Source: Desulfuromonadales bacterium
GTDB lineage: Bacteria > Desulfobacterota > Desulfuromonadia > Desulfuromonadales > JACZKF01
Length of the DNA: 64,000 nt
Direction of reading: 5' to 3'
Assembly: GCA_029289095.1 (NCBI GenBank)
Contig: JARFUG010000008.1
Span: forward strand, 1-64,000
The notes beneath the pieces were generated by a model. That model made no database searches, was not told where the DNA came from, and worked only from the letters and a program-made list of their open reading frames with translations. A program made the translations under genes and the position numbers. Every line of letters starts with the position of its first letter. The first letter of the stretch is position 1. Below, piece after piece: positions 42,678 through 53,905 of the stretch.

Positions 42678-42706
42678 GAAAAGGGGAGCCCCAGGCTCCC
42701 CTTTTC
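42678..42706 (+). terminator. Rho-independent terminator after rpsI
   Basis: GAAAAGGGGAGCC, loop, GGCTCCCCTTTTC. Confidence 0.88.
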
Positions 42707-42726
42707 CGCGTTGAGGGAGGTTGTAT

Positions 42727-43764
42727 ATGGTCAAGGTTGCCGTTGTCGGAGCCAGCGGATACACCGGAGTAGAACTCGTCCGGCTTCTTGCGGCTCATCC
42801 CGAGGCCGAGATTACCTGCCTGACCGCCCGCCAGAATGCGGGGCAGGCGATGGCCTCTCTTTTTCCATCCCTGCTCGATCGCATCGACCTCATCTGCGAA
42901 GAAGCCGACGCGGGCGCCATCGCCGAGCGCGCCGACATAGCATTCACCGCGTTGCCGCACCAGGCCGCCATGGGCGTCGTCCCCGATCTTCTAAAGGCCG
43001 GCTGCAGAGTCATCGACCTGTCCGCCGACTACCGGTTGCGCGATCCCGAGGTCTACCGCGCGTGGTATTCGGAGCACGGCAGTCCGGAACTGTTGAACGA
43101 GTCGGTATACGGCCTCCCCGAAATCTATCGCGATTCGGTGAAAAAGGCACGGCTCGTCGCCAACCCCGGCTGCTATCCGACCAGCGTCGCTCTGGCGCTC
43201 GCCCCCCTGCTGGCAAATGAGCTCATCGATCCCGCCACCCTCGTGATCGACAGCAAGTCCGGGACGAGCGGGGCAGGGCGCGCAGCCAAGGTCGGCAGTC
43301 TTTTCTGCGAGGTCAACGAGGCCTTCAAGGCTTACGGCGTCGCCAGTCATCGCCACACCCCTGAGATCGAGCAGACCCTCACCGACCTGGCAGGTTCCCA
43401 GGTGCGCGTCAACTTCACGCCGCATCTGCTCCCCGTCAACCGGGGGATTCTCTCGACCTGCTACGCTACGCTCAGGCGGGAGCACTCCACGTCGGATCTT
43501 CTTGATCTTTTCCGCACGCACTACCGTGGTGAGTATTTCGTCCGGATTCACCCGCAGGGGAGTCTGCCCGATGTCGCCTACGTGCGAGGCAGCAATTTCT
43601 GCGACCTCGGCGTCGTCGCCGATTCGCGCACCGGACGTGTCATCGTTGTTTCGGTTATCGACAACCTCGTCAAGGGGGCCGCAGGGCAGGCCGTCCAGAA
43701 CATGAACGTGATCCTCGGTCTTCCCGAGCACACGGGGCTGGGCGCACTGCCTGTCTTTCCATGA
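42727..43764 (+). CDS. argC: N-acetyl-gamma-glutamyl-phosphate reductase
   Basis: 345 residues. Reduces N-acetylglutamyl phosphate in arginine synthesis. [18 protein letters not shown] for NADP and the active site [10 protein letters not shown] are ArgC signatures. The ATG at 42727 is used, with AGGGAGG about 8 bases upstream. Confidence 0.96.
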   Translation: MVKVAVVGASGYTGVELVRLLAAHPEAEITCLTARQNAGQAMASLFPSLLDRIDLICEEADAGAIAERADIAFTALPHQAAMGVVPDLLKAGCRVIDLSADYRLRDPEVYRAWYSEHGSPELLNESVYGLPEIYRDSVKKARLVANPGCYPTSVALALAPLLANELIDPATLVIDSKSGTSGAGRAAKVGSLFCEVNEAFKAYGVASHRHTPEIEQTLTDLAGSQVRVNFTPHLLPVNRGILSTCYATLRREHSTSDLLDLFRTHYRGEYFVRIHPQGSLPDVAYVRGSNFCDLGVVADSRTGRVIVVSVIDNLVKGAAGQAVQNMNVILGLPEHTGLGALPVFP

Positions 43765-43786
43765 ACCACTTCAGGAGAGGTTCGCC

Positions 43787-43981
43787 ATGGACTGCACATC
43801 CGATTCTTCGCTGAAACACTGCACCTGCACCTACACCGCCTGCGACAGGCGCGGCAACTGCTGCAAATGTGTCATTTTCCACCGCAAGCGAGGGGAGATT
43901 CCAGGATGTTTCTTCACTCCCGAGGGGGAGCGCACCTATGACCGCTCCGTGGCCCATCTGTGCCGAGACCGCCTGAACTGA
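43787..43981 (+). CDS. Small cysteine-rich protein (DUF6485-like)
   Basis: 64 residues with about ten Cys, mostly as [17 protein letters not shown]. This looks like a metal-binding knot. The end [12 protein letters not shown] recalls the DUF6485 family (from memory). AGGAGAGG lies upstream. Its end overlaps the likely GTG start of the YgiQ gene. Confidence 0.75.
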   Translation: MDCTSDSSLKHCTCTYTACDRRGNCCKCVIFHRKRGEIPGCFFTPEGERTYDRSVAHLCRDRLN

Positions 43982-45777
43982 ATCGGGACGCCTCCGCCTG
44001 CTGTCTCCCCATGTCCCGCGCCGAGATGGCAAAGCGCGGATGGGACGAACTCGATGTTCTCTTCGTCTCCGGAGACGCCTACATCGACCATCCCGCCTTC
44101 GGAGTCCCTTTGCTGGCACGCCTTCTCGAGGCCGAGGGGTACCGCGTCGGCATCCTGGCCCAGCCCGACTGGAAAAACCGCGAGGCGTTCCAGGCGATGG
44201 GGCGCCCCAGGCTCTTTGCGGCCGTTTCGTCGGGGGCCATGGACTCGATGGTCAATCATTACACTGCCGCCCGCAAGATCCGGCGCAACGACGCCTATAC
44301 GCCGGGGGGGAAATCCGGCGCCCGTCCCAATCGGGCCGTTATCGCCTACACGGCCGCCCTGAAGGGGGCCTTCAAGGGACTCCCCGTCGTGATCGGCGGC
44401 ATCGAGGCGAGTTTGCGCCGCCTGGCGCACTATGACTACTGGGACGACGCGGTGCGCCGCAGCGTTCTCATCGACAGCAAGGCCGACCTTCTCATTTATG
44501 GGATGGGGGAGAGACCCCTTCTGGAGATCGCCCGACGTTGCGCAGACGGAGAGACGCCTGCCGCCATGACGGAAGTGCCAGGAACTGCCCGTGTGACGTC
44601 CCACCTTCCCGAAGGGGCGCTTGAGCTTCCCTCCTTCGACGAGGTATCCTCGGACCGGGGAGCCTACGGCCTCGCTTTTCGTCTCGCCTCACAGGAAATC
44701 AATCCTCACAGCGCGCGCACCCTTGCACAGGAGCACGCAGGGCGCTGGGTTGTCGTCCACCCCCCCGCTCTTCCGCTCAGTTCCGAAGAGCTCGACCGGA
44801 TTTACGCTCTTCCTTTCACCCGTCGCAGCCACCCTTCCTACGCGGAGCCGATCCCTGCCCTGGAGCAGGTGCGCTTCTCCATCACGACCCACCGGGGGTG
44901 TTTCGGAGGTTGCGCATTCTGCGCCATTACCCACCATCAGGGAAAGACGATCCAGTCGCGAAGCGAGGAATCGGTTCTGGCCGAGGCGGAGAGCTTCGTT
45001 CAGGATCCACGATTCCGCGGAACGATTTCCGATGTCGGAGGGCCGACGGCCAACATGTACGGACTGTCGTGCTCCAGTGACGAGGCCCGCGCGCGCTGCC
45101 GTCGTCCGGGGTGTCTTTACCCCACCCCCTGCAAACACCTGGCCACCTCCGGGCGCCGCGCCGCGCGCCTTCTCAATGCCCTGAAGCGCAGTCCCGGAGT
45201 GCGCCACGTCTTCGTCGCTTCCGGGGTGCGCTACGATCTTCTCGAGCATCAACAGGAATATTTCGAGGCGCTGCTCGCCCATCATGTCGGCGGTCTGCTC
45301 AAAGTGGCGCCCGAGTCGGTGAGCGAAAAGGTGACCCGTGTCATGCGAAAGCCGGGTCCTGCGGCCTTCGAGGCGTTTTTGCATCTCTTCCGCGCGGAAA
45401 GCCGCCGTCTCGGCCGCAGGCAGGGAATCGTCCCTTACTTCATCTCCGCACACCCCGGCTGCACCCTCGAGGACATGGTAGAGGTCGCCCTTTTTCTGCG
45501 CCGCAATGATCTTCGTGTCGAGCAGGTGCAGGAATTCACCCCGACGCCCGGGACGCTGGCGACCTGCATCTATCACACCGGTCGCGACCCCTTCACCGGC
45601 GAAGCGCTCCACGTCCCCCGTTCAGAGCGCGAGAAGCGCCTGCAGAAGGCCCTTCTTCTGTGGCACCTGCCCGAGCACCGTCGCGATGTGCTGGAGGCGC
45701 TGAAATCGTGCGCAAGACAGGAGGCGGCGCGGGAACTCCTCCCCCCCCCAGGGCCGAACCCGTCGCGCCGTCATTGA
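43960..45777 (+). CDS. YgiQ-family radical SAM protein
   Basis: 605 residues. The radical SAM cluster site is [13 protein letters not shown] (CxxxCxxC). The N-terminal region ([18 protein letters not shown]) and [18 protein letters not shown] are YgiQ signatures; the middle binds a cobalamin-like domain in relatives. The function of the family is not established. GTG at 43960 keeps the conserved LPMSR segment; ATG at 44011 is the alternative. No clear Shine-Dalgarno site; translation may be coupled to the gene before. Confidence 0.88.
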   Translation: MPRPPELNRDASACCLPMSRAEMAKRGWDELDVLFVSGDAYIDHPAFGVPLLARLLEAEGYRVGILAQPDWKNREAFQAMGRPRLFAAVSSGAMDSMVNHYTAARKIRRNDAYTPGGKSGARPNRAVIAYTAALKGAFKGLPVVIGGIEASLRRLAHYDYWDDAVRRSVLIDSKADLLIYGMGERPLLEIARRCADGETPAAMTEVPGTARVTSHLPEGALELPSFDEVSSDRGAYGLAFRLASQEINPHSARTLAQEHAGRWVVVHPPALPLSSEELDRIYALPFTRRSHPSYAEPIPALEQVRFSITTHRGCFGGCAFCAITHHQGKTIQSRSEESVLAEAESFVQDPRFRGTISDVGGPTANMYGLSCSSDEARARCRRPGCLYPTPCKHLATSGRRAARLLNALKRSPGVRHVFVASGVRYDLLEHQQEYFEALLAHHVGGLLKVAPESVSEKVTRVMRKPGPAAFEAFLHLFRAESRRLGRRQGIVPYFISAHPGCTLEDMVEVALFLRRNDLRVEQVQEFTPTPGTLATCIYHTGRDPFTGEALHVPRSEREKRLQKALLLWHLPEHRRDVLEALKSCARQEAARELLPPPGPNPSRRH

Positions 45778-45778
45778 C

Positions 45779-45808
45779 TTGACAGCCCTTCTTTTGCGGA
45801 ATTATTAT
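45779..45808 (+). promoter_or_regulatory. Sigma-70-type promoter upstream of the queA-tgt cluster
   Basis: TTGACA and TATTAT with an 18-base spacer, 40 bases before the DUF2065 gene. Confidence 0.7.
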
Positions 45809-45850
45809 GTACGTTTGGAGTCGGTCGATTCGCAGCGTAGGTAATCATCG

Positions 45851-46036
45851 ATGAAGTTCTTCCTGGCGGTCCTCGGGACCGTTCTCATCATTGAAGGGAT
45901 TCCGTGGTTTCTCTCGCCCCGGGGAATGAAGAAGATGTATATTTCCATCTTCGCCCTTCCGGACGGCCAGTTGCGCACCCTTGGTCTCGTTTCGATGCTT
46001 GCCGGTCTTCTGATCGTCTACGTCGCCACCCGGTAA
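45851..46036 (+). CDS. DUF2065 (YjeT-like) membrane protein
   Basis: 61 residues, two membrane helices (FLAVLGTVLIIEGIPWFLSP and TLGLVSMLAGLLIVYVA) with a short loop. This matches DUF2065/YjeT, of unknown function. Confidence 0.8.
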   Translation: MKFFLAVLGTVLIIEGIPWFLSPRGMKKMYISIFALPDGQLRTLGLVSMLAGLLIVYVATR

Positions 46037-46104
46037 AACTCGGATGAGCGGCCCCTTCCCCGTCCTCCAAAAGAGCGAAATCAATTGACTTTACGTGACG
46101 TTTT

Positions 46105-48305
<2,201 letters not shown>

Positions 48306-48399
48306 ACCCCGGGGGGAGGACAGTCTCTGGACTTGCCCCCTTTTTGTTATTTAACAGGTAAGAGAACTTTCACCCAATTTCCTGAAGGAGGTCCGTCCT

Positions 48400-48711
48400 A
48401 TGGTTTCAGAAGCGTTTGCAATGGCAGCAAATGGCGCCCAGCAGGGTCGATCCGGCTACGAAGGGATCATCATGCTGGTCATCATGTTCGCCATCTTCTA
48501 TTTTCTGCTGATCCGTCCCCAGCAGAAGAGAGCAAAACAACACCGGGAGTTGATCGAAGCACTGAAGGTGGGCGATAATGTCGTGACCGCCGGTGGTATC
48601 CACGGAAAGGTCGTGGCCGTTCAGGATTCGGTCGTCACTCTCGAGATCGCCACCGGCGTCAAGATCAAGATCAACCGCGCCTCCATCGTGAGCGCCAAAA
48701 CGGAATACTGA
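48400..48711 (+). CDS. yajC: Preprotein translocase subunit YajC
   Basis: 103 residues. One membrane helix (LVIMFAIFYFLLIRPQQKRAK), then a small soluble domain (GDNVVTAGGIHGKV). Part of the SecDF-YajC holo-translocon; sits just before secD. Confidence 0.94.
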   Translation: MVSEAFAMAANGAQQGRSGYEGIIMLVIMFAIFYFLLIRPQQKRAKQHRELIEALKVGDNVVTAGGIHGKVVAVQDSVVTLEIATGVKIKINRASIVSAKTEY

Positions 48712-48739
48712 TTCACGCCCACCTCGGTGTGTTCGCAAG

Positions 48740-48762
48740 GCGGGCCCCCCTGCGGGGCCCGC
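48740..48762 (+). terminator. Hairpin in the yajC-secD spacer
   Basis: GCGGGCCCC, loop CCTGC, GGGGCCCGC. No T tract follows, so it may set mRNA stability or attenuate rather than end transcription. Confidence 0.5.
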
Positions 48763-48785
48763 GCCTATAAAGGAGAATTCAACCT

Positions 48786-50384
48786 ATGTCCAAGAGCATC
48801 AAGCTGCGGGGACTGCTCGTCGCCGTCCTCCTTCTGCTGGCGCTCGTCTCTCTGGCTCCCACCTTCTTCTCCAAACACCTCCCTGGCTGGTGGACCAACG
48901 CCTTCGATCCCGTTCATCTCGGGCTCGACCTTCAGGGTGGCATGCATCTCGTGCTCGGCGTCGAGGTGGAGAAGGCGGTCGAGAGTCGGGTCGACGGTTT
49001 TGCCGATCAACTGGAGACCCTTTTACGGGAGAGGGACATCGTCTTTCGCAGCGTCAGTCGCGTCGCCGGCGACCGTCTCGCGGTGACCGTCTATGATCAG
49101 CAGTCGGCCTCTCAGCTCGATGCGATGGTCAGGGAGATCTTCCCGAATCTCGAATCGGTCGCCGCTCAGACCCAGACGGGGTTCATCGAGCGGCAGTACC
49201 GGCTTTCGGAGCGCGAGGTCGAACAGATCAAGGACTATGCCGTTCGTCAGGCCCTGGAGACGCTGCGAAACCGCGTCGACGAGTTCGGGGTCAGCGAGCC
49301 GACCCTGGCGCGTCAGGCCGACGACCGCATTCTTATTCAGCTTCCCGGCATCTCCGATCCCGAGCGCGCCATCGCTCTGATCGGAAGAACGGCGCGTCTC
49401 GAGTTCAAGTTTGTCGCCGAGGACGTCTCTCCGCAGGAGGCCCTCCGGGGCGTCGTCCCGGCGGGGACGCAGCTCCTCCACGAGCGTCGCGTCGATACGC
49501 GCACAGGCATCGTCACGGAAACGCCGGTCGTCGTGCATCAGCAGACGATCATGACCGGCGACCTTCTCTCCGACGCGCGGATCGGCATCGACACCCGCTT
49601 CAACGAGCCGTACGTCTCCATGGAGTTCAACGCCGTCGGGGCGAGACGCTTCGATCAGATCACGGCCGCCAACGTCGGCCGTCGCCTGGCCATCGTCCTT
49701 GACGACACCGTCTATTCGGCACCCGTCATTCGCGAGCGAATCTCGGGCGGAAGGGCGCAGATCAGCGGTTCCTTCACAGAGCAGGAAGCCACCGACCTGG
49801 CGATCGTGCTGCGTGCCGGCGCGCTGCCGGCGCCGGTCAACATCCTCGAAGACCGCACCGTCGGTCCTTCCCTCGGCCGCGACTCGATCCGGCAGGGCGT
49901 TGTTTCCGCCATCTTCGGCGGCATCCTCGTCGTTGCCGCGATGTGGCTCTATTACCGCTGGTCGGGGGTTCTCGCCACGGTGGCCCTGGCGTTCAACATC
50001 GTCTTCATTCTCGCCATCCTCTCGCTTTTCGGAGCGACGCTGACCCTTCCGGGTATTGCGGGCATCGTCCTGACCATGGGTATGGCGATCGATGCGAACG
50101 TGCTGATCTTCGAGCGAATACGCGAGGAGCTTCGCCTCGGAAAGACGGTGCGTGCCGCCATCGAAGCCGGTTACGCCAAGGCCCTTTCAAGCATCGTCGA
50201 CGCCAACGTCACGACCTTGATCGCCGCTCTGGTCCTCTTCCAGTTCGGTACAGGCCCCGTTCGAGGATTTGCCGTCACTCTCTCGGTAGGCATCGTTTCA
50301 TCCATGTTTACGGCCATTTTCGCATCTCGGGTCGTCTTCGACTATTTCCTGGAACGCCGCCATCCCAAGCGGCTCAGCATTTAA
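48786..50384 (+). CDS. secD: Protein translocase subunit SecD
   Basis: 532 residues. Proton-driven partner of SecYEG at the periplasmic side. FDPVHLGLDLQGGMHLVLGV near the N-terminus and the six-helix C-terminal part with GIVLTMGMAIDANVLIFERIREE are SecD hallmarks. AAGGAG precedes the ATG. Confidence 0.97.
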   Translation: MSKSIKLRGLLVAVLLLLALVSLAPTFFSKHLPGWWTNAFDPVHLGLDLQGGMHLVLGVEVEKAVESRVDGFADQLETLLRERDIVFRSVSRVAGDRLAVTVYDQQSASQLDAMVREIFPNLESVAAQTQTGFIERQYRLSEREVEQIKDYAVRQALETLRNRVDEFGVSEPTLARQADDRILIQLPGISDPERAIALIGRTARLEFKFVAEDVSPQEALRGVVPAGTQLLHERRVDTRTGIVTETPVVVHQQTIMTGDLLSDARIGIDTRFNEPYVSMEFNAVGARRFDQITAANVGRRLAIVLDDTVYSAPVIRERISGGRAQISGSFTEQEATDLAIVLRAGALPAPVNILEDRTVGPSLGRDSIRQGVVSAIFGGILVVAAMWLYYRWSGVLATVALAFNIVFILAILSLFGATLTLPGIAGIVLTMGMAIDANVLIFERIREELRLGKTVRAAIEAGYAKALSSIVDANVTTLIAALVLFQFGTGPVRGFAVTLSVGIVSSMFTAIFASRVVFDYFLERRHPKRLSI

Positions 50385-50398
50385 AGGGAGGTTAGGCG

Positions 50399-51331
50399 AT
50401 GGAAATCATCAGACCCGGAATCAAAATCGATTTTGTCGGCAAGATGCGCCTTGCCGTTATCTTTTCACTCGTCCTGATCTTCATCGGCGTCGCATCGCTG
50501 GTGGCCAAGGGGGGGCCTGCGCTGGGGATCGACTTCGCCGGCGGAACCCTGGTCCAGGTCCGATTCGACGAGCGAACCGGCGCCCAGGAGATCCGCGATG
50601 CCCTCAGGAACGTCGATCTCGGCACGGTGACGGTCCAGCAGTTCGGAGACGATCCGACGGAGTTCCTGATCCGAGCACAGGAGACGAGCGCCGAGCTTGA
50701 GCGTCTTTCCCAGCGGATTCTCGTCGATCTCGAGAGCGCCTACGGGGCCGGAACCGTCGAGATCCGCCGCGTCGAGATGGTTGGTCCGCAGGTTGGGGCC
50801 GAGTTGCGGACGAAGGGAATTCTGGCACTCGCCTACGCCCTGGTCGGAACCCTGATCTACATCTCGTGGCGTTTCGAGTTCCGCTTCGCCATCGGTGCGA
50901 TCCTGGCGCTCGCCCATGACGTCATCCTGACTCTCGGAATATTTTCGCTGCTCAATCTCGAGATCGACCTGCCGATCATTGCCGCCTTCCTGGCAATCAT
51001 CGGATATTCGCTCAACGACACCATCATCATTTTCGATCGCATCCGGGAGAATATGGGGAAACATGCCCGAGAAGGGTTCGCGTCCGTGGTGAATCTGAGC
51101 ATCAATGAGACGCTTTCGCGCACCATTCTCACTTCGGGAACGACTCTGATGGTCCTCATCTCGCTCTTCATCTTCGGGGGGGGGGTCATACACAATTTCG
51201 CCATTGCGCTCCTGATCGGGGTCATTGCCGGAACGTACTCGACCATTTTCATCGCCAGCGCCTTCGTGATCCACTATGAGAAGAGAAAGCCCGGCAAGCT
51301 CGAAACCGCTGCTGCCGAAGGGGGACGTTGA
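50399..51331 (+). CDS. secF: Protein translocase subunit SecF
   Basis: 310 residues, six helices. GIDFAGGTLVQVRFDE and IIGYSLNDTIIIFDRIREN are the SecF signatures. A run of ten G's encodes part of FIFGGGVIHNFA; the frame is intact. 14 bases after secD. Confidence 0.96.
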   Translation: MEIIRPGIKIDFVGKMRLAVIFSLVLIFIGVASLVAKGGPALGIDFAGGTLVQVRFDERTGAQEIRDALRNVDLGTVTVQQFGDDPTEFLIRAQETSAELERLSQRILVDLESAYGAGTVEIRRVEMVGPQVGAELRTKGILALAYALVGTLIYISWRFEFRFAIGAILALAHDVILTLGIFSLLNLEIDLPIIAAFLAIIGYSLNDTIIIFDRIRENMGKHAREGFASVVNLSINETLSRTILTSGTTLMVLISLFIFGGGVIHNFAIALLIGVIAGTYSTIFIASAFVIHYEKRKPGKLETAAAEGGR

Positions 51332-51879
51332 TGAAAAAAGAAAACATCATCCTGGGCGTTATCGTCCTGATCGTCGGACTGCTGCTGGGGATCATTATCA
51401 CCCAAAAGGGGAGCCGCTCGGTTTCACCGACGGCTGGAGCTCCCGCCGTGGTCGATGTCCAGCGCGACATCGCATTCTACGAGCAGGAGGTCGCGAGAAA
51501 TCCCTCCAACCGCAACGCCTGGGTGCAGCTCGGAAATCTTCATTTCGGATCGCGAGAGCCGATCAAGGCGATCGAAGCCTATGAAAAGGCCCTCGAAATC
51601 AACCGACGAGACCCCAATGTTCTGACCGATCAGGGGACAATGTTCCGTGAGCTCGGCTGGTACGACAGGGCGCTCGATAACTTCTACGAAGCCCAGGAGA
51701 TCGATCCGAACCACCACCAGAGCCTCTTCAATATGGGGGTGGTCTACCGCTACGATCTGAACGATTTCCCCCGCGCACACGACGTGTGGTCCAAATACGT
51801 CCGGCAGTGGCCCGACTCGCCCGGGGCCGAGAGGCTTCGCCCCGAGCTCGAATTCCTGCGTTCCCGGACTCCGCAGTAA
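51331..51879 (+). CDS. Membrane-anchored TPR protein
   Basis: 182 residues. An N-terminal membrane segment (IILGVIVLIVGLLLGIII) is followed by three or so TPR repeats (NAWVQLGNLHFGSREPIKAIEAYEKALEI...). TPRs bind partner proteins; no specific role is known. Start overlaps the secF stop by one base, so it may assist the translocase. Confidence 0.82.
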   Translation: MKKENIILGVIVLIVGLLLGIIITQKGSRSVSPTAGAPAVVDVQRDIAFYEQEVARNPSNRNAWVQLGNLHFGSREPIKAIEAYEKALEINRRDPNVLTDQGTMFRELGWYDRALDNFYEAQEIDPNHHQSLFNMGVVYRYDLNDFPRAHDVWSKYVRQWPDSPGAERLRPELEFLRSRTPQ

Positions 51880-51903
51880 TGTTCGTCGCAGTTTTTCTCG
51901 ACG

Positions 51904-51939
51904 CTTCACTCCGGAGCAGTGACACGCTCCGGAGTGAAG
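51904..51939. repeat. 14-bp perfect inverted repeat before recJ
   Basis: CTTCACTCCGGAGC, 8-base loop, GCTCCGGAGTGAAG. The right arm contains the only Shine-Dalgarno-like sequence (GGAGTGA) before the recJ TTG start, so the hairpin could hide it. No T tract, so a simple terminator is less likely. Confidence 0.8.
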
Positions 51940-51946
51940 TCCGGGA

Positions 51947-53668
51947 TTGAGCGCGGTCACCCTTCGTCGCTGGAGCTGGCGAGGGGCGGAACCTGATCCT
52001 TTTTCCCTGAAGACCCTGAGCGACGCCCTCGGCATTTCCCCTCTGGCCGCCCGCGCCCTTTTTCTGCGCGGAATCTCCACCGTCACCGACGGCAGCCTTT
52101 TTCTGCAGAGCCGACTCGGCTCTCTCCCCGACCCCTTTCTCCTGCCCGACATGGAAAGGGCCGCCGTCCGCCTTGCCGATGCCGTGCAGAGGGGAGAGCA
52201 TGTCGTCGTCCACGGCGATTACGACGTCGACGGCATCACCGGGACCGCCCTGCTCGTCGAAAACCTTCGCGCGCTCGGCGGCTCGGTCGGCTATCACATC
52301 CCCCTTCGCCTCAAGGACGGATACGGTCTGTCCGCCGCCGCCCTGCGCCAGGCCGCCCAAGACGGCGCCCGGCTCGTCGTTTCGGTCGACTGCGGCATCT
52401 GCGCGCTCGAGGAGGCCCGTCTCGCCAATGAATTCGGGCTCGACCTGATCATCACCGATCACCATCAACCCCCTGAAATACTCCCCGCCGCTCTGGCCGT
52501 TGTCGCCCCCAGTCGCAGCGACAGCCTCTTTCCCTTTCGCTCCCTCGCCGGAGTCGGCGTTGCGTTCTTTCTCCTCGTCGCCTTGCGCAAAGTGCTTCGG
52601 GAAAGAGGATTCTTTTCCGAAGGCGCCGAGCCCGATCTGCGCCGAAGTCTCGATCTCGTCGCTCTCGGCACCATCGCCGACATCGTTCCGCTCCAGGGGG
52701 TCAACCGGATACTGACCCGCTATGGTTTGACCCTGCTTTCGCAATGCGAACGTCCGGGAGTAAGGGCCTTGAGGGAGGTTGCCGCCGTGAAAGAGGTGAC
52801 GTGCGGCGCCGTCGGCTTTCGCCTCGCTCCCCGTCTCAATGCCGCAGGGCGCCTGGAGGATGCGGCGCTCGGGGTCGAACTCCTGCTGGAGGGCTCCCCA
52901 GAGCGCGCCGCCGAGATCGCAGGGCTTCTCGACGGATTCAACCGTGAGCGGCAGAAGATCGAAGAAGAGACTCTGCGGCAGGCGCTGGAGCGTCTGGAGG
53001 GGGGAGAGGGAAGTGCGCATGCCATCGTGCTCGCCGACGAGCGCTGGCACCCCGGCGTCATCGGCATCGTGGCGAGCCGTCTCGTCGAGCGCTTCCACCG
53101 TCCCGTCGTCCTCATCGCGCTCGAGAACGGCAAGGGGAAAGGGTCGGCACGGTCGATCAGGGGATTCCACCTCTATCGGGCTCTTCAAGCCTGCCGCGAC
53201 ACCCTCGAGGGATTCGGCGGGCACGAGTATGCGGCGGGGCTTAGTATCGACGCCGGCGCGGTCGCGGCCTTTTCCGCGGCCATCGAAGAGGTCGCCCGCG
53301 ACACCCTGGCGCCGGACGATCTCATCCCCATGCTTTCCCATGACGGCGAGGTTCTGCTCGAGGAGATCACCGCAGAGGCGCTCGGCGACTTCGTAGCCCT
53401 TGCCCCCTTCGGGGCGGGGAACCCGGAGCCGTCCTTTGTCGCGACGGGACTGCGCATCTCTCAGATGCGCACCGTGGGGGAAAAGCACCTGCGGTTCGTT
53501 GCCCGCCAGGGGGGATACACCTTCCAGTGCATCGCCTTCGGCATGGCCCCCCGGCAGGAAGAGCTCTGCGGAGAGGTCGATCTCCTCTTCACCCCCGGCT
53601 TCAACGAGTGGCAGGGGCGAAGCGAGATCCAGTTGCGCATCCGCGACTGGCGGCCTTCGGTTCCGTAG
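51947..53668 (+). CDS. recJ: Single-strand-specific exonuclease RecJ
   Basis: 573 residues. 5'-3' DNA exonuclease in recombination and mismatch repair. DHH-family motifs: VVHGDYDVDGITG, VDCGI, TDHHQPP; the DHHA1 motif reads GFGGHEYAAGLSI. TTG is the only start available because a stop codon lies just upstream in frame. Confidence 0.94.
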   Translation: MSAVTLRRWSWRGAEPDPFSLKTLSDALGISPLAARALFLRGISTVTDGSLFLQSRLGSLPDPFLLPDMERAAVRLADAVQRGEHVVVHGDYDVDGITGTALLVENLRALGGSVGYHIPLRLKDGYGLSAAALRQAAQDGARLVVSVDCGICALEEARLANEFGLDLIITDHHQPPEILPAALAVVAPSRSDSLFPFRSLAGVGVAFFLLVALRKVLRERGFFSEGAEPDLRRSLDLVALGTIADIVPLQGVNRILTRYGLTLLSQCERPGVRALREVAAVKEVTCGAVGFRLAPRLNAAGRLEDAALGVELLLEGSPERAAEIAGLLDGFNRERQKIEEETLRQALERLEGGEGSAHAIVLADERWHPGVIGIVASRLVERFHRPVVLIALENGKGKGSARSIRGFHLYRALQACRDTLEGFGGHEYAAGLSIDAGAVAAFSAAIEEVARDTLAPDDLIPMLSHDGEVLLEEITAEALGDFVALAPFGAGNPEPSFVATGLRISQMRTVGEKHLRFVARQGGYTFQCIAFGMAPRQEELCGEVDLLFTPGFNEWQGRSEIQLRIRDWRPSVP

Positions 53669-53703
53669 GCAGGTCAGAGGCCGAAGGGCCGCGTTCAGGA
53701 AAA

Positions 53704-53751
53704 GAAAAGGCGCGAAGGAAGGGGAGACCCGATTCCAATGCGCCTTTTCTG
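53704..53751 (+). terminator. Possible terminator after recJ
   Basis: AGAAAAGGCGC and GCGCCTTTTCT form an 11-bp stem with a 26-base loop and a T-rich right side. Confidence 0.55.
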
Positions 53752-53781
53752 TTCGGGATAGTTTTGAAAACCTGAAGGCTT

Positions 53782-53889
53782 CTCACGCGACGACGCAACG
53801 ACGCGACGAAATGCTCGTCAGGATCTTTATTTTTCCTGGGTTTTTTAGGTTTCAGCTTTTTGCGTCGCGTCGTTGCGGCGTCGCGTGAG
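53782..53889. repeat. 27-bp inverted repeat between convergent genes
   Basis: Arms at 53782-53808 and 53863-53889 match at 26 of 27 positions (CTCACGCGACG...). The arms are themselves made of ACGCGACG/ACGCAACG units of period 8. It lies in the convergent recJ/aminotransferase junction. Confidence 0.85.
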
Positions 53890-53905
53890 GCCGGTTTTGA
53901 TCTTC

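Noticed and set aside
51728-53488. 586-codon minus-strand ORF
   Set aside because: Antisense to recJ, which has the DHH motifs.
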